A stretch of 6,855 bases of DNA from Methanosarcina baikalica. Lineage in GTDB: Archaea; Halobacteriota; Methanosarcinia; Methanosarcinales; Methanosarcinaceae. Both the position numbers and the translations under genes were made by a program. Shown one piece after another: positions 4,464-6,855 of this stretch. Location: positions 1 through 6,855 of the forward strand of contig NZ_JAVKPK010000109.1 of assembly GCF_031461075.1 (NCBI RefSeq), written 5' to 3'. A model generated the notes under the pieces. That model was not told the DNA's origin. It saw only the letters and a program-made list of their open reading frames with translations, and ran no database searches. Position 1 is the stretch's first letter. Each line of letters starts with the position of its first letter.

Positions 4464-6788
4464 ATGATGCAGAAGAACGGCTACATGAGGTATTTTACAA
4501 AACAAAGTTGCTACCCTAATCAGGCAGAAGCCATGGAGAAAATTCACTCGGCTCTCCTGCAGGAGAAAATCGTGCTTTTTGAGGGGGCATGCGGGACAGG
4601 CAAGACTCTGAGTGCACTTGCTCCTGCATTGAGTGTGGGGAAAAAACTTAATAAAATCGTTGTTATAGTCACGAATGTCCACCAGCAGATGGTTCAGTTT
4701 ATAAACGAAGCAAGAGAAATCTCCCAGGGTAACAGCATAAAAACAATCGTTTTTAAGGGCAAGACCTCTATGTGCCCCGAAAACCTCGATTATGAGGAAT
4801 GCAAGCTGAAAGGGGAAAACACCTATGATCTCCTGGACTTTGAGAGGGAAGTTTCTTCAAAGGAAAAAGAGCTTAAGGACGCCTACGAAAAATACAAAAG
4901 GACAAAAGACCCTACCCTTTACGCTTTGAGGAACGAGCTTGAAAAAGAACTCGAAGAAGCAAGGAAAAAAGCTCAGTCCCTGAGGAGCCGTTCCTGCCCA
5001 AAGCTTTATGAGGTACTTAAGTTTGAAGGAAATGAGTTTTCCTCCTGGCTCTTTTCCGATGTAAGGAGCCCTGAAGAAGTAATGGAATATGCAGAAGACC
5101 GGGATATGTGCGGGTATGAACTGCTTAAAAAAGAACTCAAAAATACCGAACTTCTGATCTGTAATTTCCATCATGTGCTCAGTGCCGAAATCTTCATGAC
5201 TCTGCTTAAATGGCTTGAACGCGGCCCGGAAGACATTATTCTCATCTTTGACGAGGCCCATAATATCGAGGCGTCGGCCCGCTCACATTCTTCCATAATG
5301 CTCTCTGAACTTACCATTGAAAAAGCCCTTTCTGAAATCGGGGAAGTCCCTGATTCCGACAGCTCTCTTGTATTCGGGTCGGGAGCTGGCTCAGGAAACG
5401 GCATTCCTCTTGATCAGGATTATGCGGTCAGGCTGTATGCGAAGAGGCTGTTTTCCTGCCTGCTGACAGCTCTCAGGGACTCATATGACTCGAAGTTAAA
5501 GTTCGGGGAAAGGAACAGGCTTGGAAAAAACTGGCAGGACATTCAGATAAGCGACCCTTATGAGCGCCTTGACATCCTGAAAGCTCGCTTTTTGCGGGAC
5601 GCAAAAAAAGAAGGATTTGCGGATGAAGAAAAGGTTCTGACCCAGCTGCGGGAAATTGGCGAGTTCGGGGGCAGGCTAGAAGAGATTTATGCGGAAAACT
5701 ACAAAAAAGGGCTTCTCTCAGTCCCGAAACGTTCCCAGATCCGGTATGTTGCTGATTTTCTATCCTCTTACCTTGTACTTTCTGACAGGCAGAATTATTA
5801 TCCGATTCTGAACGTGCGCAGGGACTTTAAAAGCGATAGGGTCGCCGGCAGGATTGAGCTTTTTACATGCATCCCTAAAAACGTGACCCAGCCTTTGCTT
5901 GATTCCGTTTATACTGCAGTGCTTATGTCGGCTACACTTCGGCCTTTCGAGATGGTCAAATCCACACTTGGCATCTCAAGGGAAGTGGAAGAAATCATCT
6001 ATGGAACTACATTTCCCCAGGAAAGAAGGCTTACTCTTGCGGTTTCGATTCCCCCACTTTTTGCAAAAAATCGGGACAGCTCCGAGACTCTTGAGAGTTT
6101 GAAAGAAACTCTGCTTGCGGCTGCTCTTGCATCAGCGGGCAATGTGATTATTTACTTCCAGAGCTATGCTGAAGCGCTCCGCTATACCAAACTCCTTGAG
6201 CCTGAACTTTCCATCCCCATTTTCCTTGATGAAGTGGGGGTTTCAGCCCAGGAAATCCGGGAGGAATTTTTCAAAATCGGAGAGCTGGGAGAAAAAGCCG
6301 TACTTATAACCTATCTCTGGGGAACCTTGAGTGAAGGCGTTGATTTCAGAGATGGTCGAGGCAGGACAGTGATTGTAGTGGGAGTCGGATACCCGGCTCT
6401 AAACGACAGAATCAAAGCAGTCGAGTCTGCATATGATACGGTTTTCGGTTGTGGGGATGGCTGGGAGTTCGCAGTCCAGGTGCCGACAATCAGGAAGGTC
6501 AGGCAGGCAATGGGAAGGGTAGTACGTTCTCCGGAGGACTTTGGAGTAAGGATTCTCCTTGATTCTCGCTACCAGGGTTCCCAGATGCGTAAACTCGGTA
6601 AATTTTCGGTATTTGACTATTTCCCACCTGAAGAAAAGAGAGAATTTATTGATGTGGCACCAAGGGATGTGGGAAGTCTCGTGGAAGAGTTTTTTGCGCA
6701 CATCACGCCGAATAACCCCGAAAAAAAGGAGCCGGAATCTCCGGCTTCAAGTCGGCTGGAGTTCGGGAGCCTTGCAGAAAAACTTTGA
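4464..6788 (+). CDS. XPD/Rad3-type SF2 DNA helicase with an Fe-S domain
   Basis: This 774-residue ATP-dependent helicase belongs to the XPD/Rad3/DinG group, 5'-3' enzymes acting on DNA in repair or replication. Motif I is EGACGTGKT (40-48), motif II DEAH (263-266), motif III MSAT (488-491), motif IV around VIIYFQSYAE (561-570), motif V LSEGVDF (622-628) and motif VI QAMGRVVR (681-688). Candidate Fe-S ligands are C104, C113, C178 and C216 (CGYEL, compare CPY in XPD). Residues 121-175, between the second and third cysteines, are charged and heptad-like, probably a coiled-coil insertion. A Gly-Ser stretch (306-313) and a polar tail (750-774) are likely disordered. It is a monocistronic gene with its own promoter region. 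The start at 4464 has a weak AGGG site; 4467 and 4485 are alternatives. Confidence 0.93.
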   Translation: MMQKNGYMRYFTKQSCYPNQAEAMEKIHSALLQEKIVLFEGACGTGKTLSALAPALSVGKKLNKIVVIVTNVHQQMVQFINEAREISQGNSIKTIVFKGKTSMCPENLDYEECKLKGENTYDLLDFEREVSSKEKELKDAYEKYKRTKDPTLYALRNELEKELEEARKKAQSLRSRSCPKLYEVLKFEGNEFSSWLFSDVRSPEEVMEYAEDRDMCGYELLKKELKNTELLICNFHHVLSAEIFMTLLKWLERGPEDIILIFDEAHNIEASARSHSSIMLSELTIEKALSEIGEVPDSDSSLVFGSGAGSGNGIPLDQDYAVRLYAKRLFSCLLTALRDSYDSKLKFGERNRLGKNWQDIQISDPYERLDILKARFLRDAKKEGFADEEKVLTQLREIGEFGGRLEEIYAENYKKGLLSVPKRSQIRYVADFLSSYLVLSDRQNYYPILNVRRDFKSDRVAGRIELFTCIPKNVTQPLLDSVYTAVLMSATLRPFEMVKSTLGISREVEEIIYGTTFPQERRLTLAVSIPPLFAKNRDSSETLESLKETLLAAALASAGNVIIYFQSYAEALRYTKLLEPELSIPIFLDEVGVSAQEIREEFFKIGELGEKAVLITYLWGTLSEGVDFRDGRGRTVIVVGVGYPALNDRIKAVESAYDTVFGCGDGWEFAVQVPTIRKVRQAMGRVVRSPEDFGVRILLDSRYQGSQMRKLGKFSVFDYFPPEEKREFIDVAPRDVGSLVEEFFAHITPNNPEKKEPESPASSRLEFGSLAEKL
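6728..6748 (+). repeat. GC-rich hairpin inside the 3' end of the helicase gene
   Basis: GGAGCCGGA and TCCGGCTTC flank a 3-base loop, giving nine pairs with one G-U. The hairpin lies about 40 bases before the stop, in the segment coding for the disordered tail. It may stabilise the 3' end of the message or be incidental. Confidence 0.4.
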
Positions 6789-6811
6789 AAGCAGGTTGTT
6801 CCCTCACTCAG

Positions 6812-6854
6812 TTTTTAAATTTGTTTTTTTGAAGACTCCTTCATTTTCTTTTTT
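6812..6854 (+). terminator. Tandem oligo-T terminators after the helicase
   Basis: T5 (6812-6816), T7 (6824-6830) and T6 (6849-6854) runs follow the stop codon within 70 bases. Clustered T tracts are the normal archaeal terminator form. Confidence 0.6.
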
Positions 6855-6855
6855 C

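Noticed and set aside
4857..5261. Minus-strand frame of 134 codons rich in phenylalanine
   Set aside because: It mirrors the lysine/glutamate-rich insertion of the helicase; composition artefact of the complementary strand.

Overview
The window looks like a chromosomal segment of a methanogenic archaeon, most likely Methanosarcina. The evidence is two iron-sulfur flavoproteins of the type common in methanogens, an XPD/Rad3-type helicase with Fe-S cysteines, archaeal TATA-like boxes, oligo-T terminators, GGAGG/GGTGAT-type ribosome binding sites, and moderately GC-rich genes in very AT-rich spacers. The genus is inferred from general familiarity, not from a search.

Region 1-553 has no confirmed gene. 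It holds a direct repeat (21-39 and 52-70), an unrecognised open frame without a credible start that ends at 294, and a 129-bp segment (332-460) bounded by 22-bp near-perfect inverted repeats. That segment resembles a MITE or a large hairpin.

Region 554-3585, all on the minus strand, is a block of small redox genes. In transcription order they are: iron-sulfur flavoprotein 2 (3585-3028), nitroreductase (2999-2427), a decayed or very small CxxC-containing ORF (2310-2191), an antibiotic-biosynthesis-monooxygenase (ABM) fold protein (2157-1870, TTG start), a flavin reductase-like split-barrel protein (1748-1176) and iron-sulfur flavoprotein 1 (1129-554). A T8 tract (1818-1811) followed by a strong TATA box (1784-1775) suggests two transcription units: isf2-nitroreductase-(small ORF)-ABM, and flavin reductase-isf1.

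Region 3586-3761 is a divergent promoter region. On the isf2 side, three phased copies of TGAAT(C/T)TAT span the TATA box to the expected start site. On the regulator side there are paired ACTATAC and paired GGATACTA repeats. The HxlR/DUF24 regulator (3762-4112, plus strand) has the conserved N-terminal cysteine and is the natural candidate to control the block. Together the genes look like a thiol/quinone/electrophile or oxidant response made of FMN- and Fe-S-dependent electron carriers. This is inferred from family membership and layout; no substrate can be read from the sequence.

Region 4113-4463 is a 351-bp spacer without a gene. It has TATA-like boxes and two overlapping, mutually exclusive inverted repeats ahead of the helicase. 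Region 4464-6788 (plus) encodes a 774-residue XPD-like helicase. All main SF2 motifs and four candidate Fe-S cysteines are present, with a long charged, coiled-coil-like insertion between the second and third cysteines. T-rich terminators follow. I saw no proof of a wholly new system. The best leads are the phased operator repeats, the inverted-repeat element, the decayed ORF inside the redox block and the helicase insertion.
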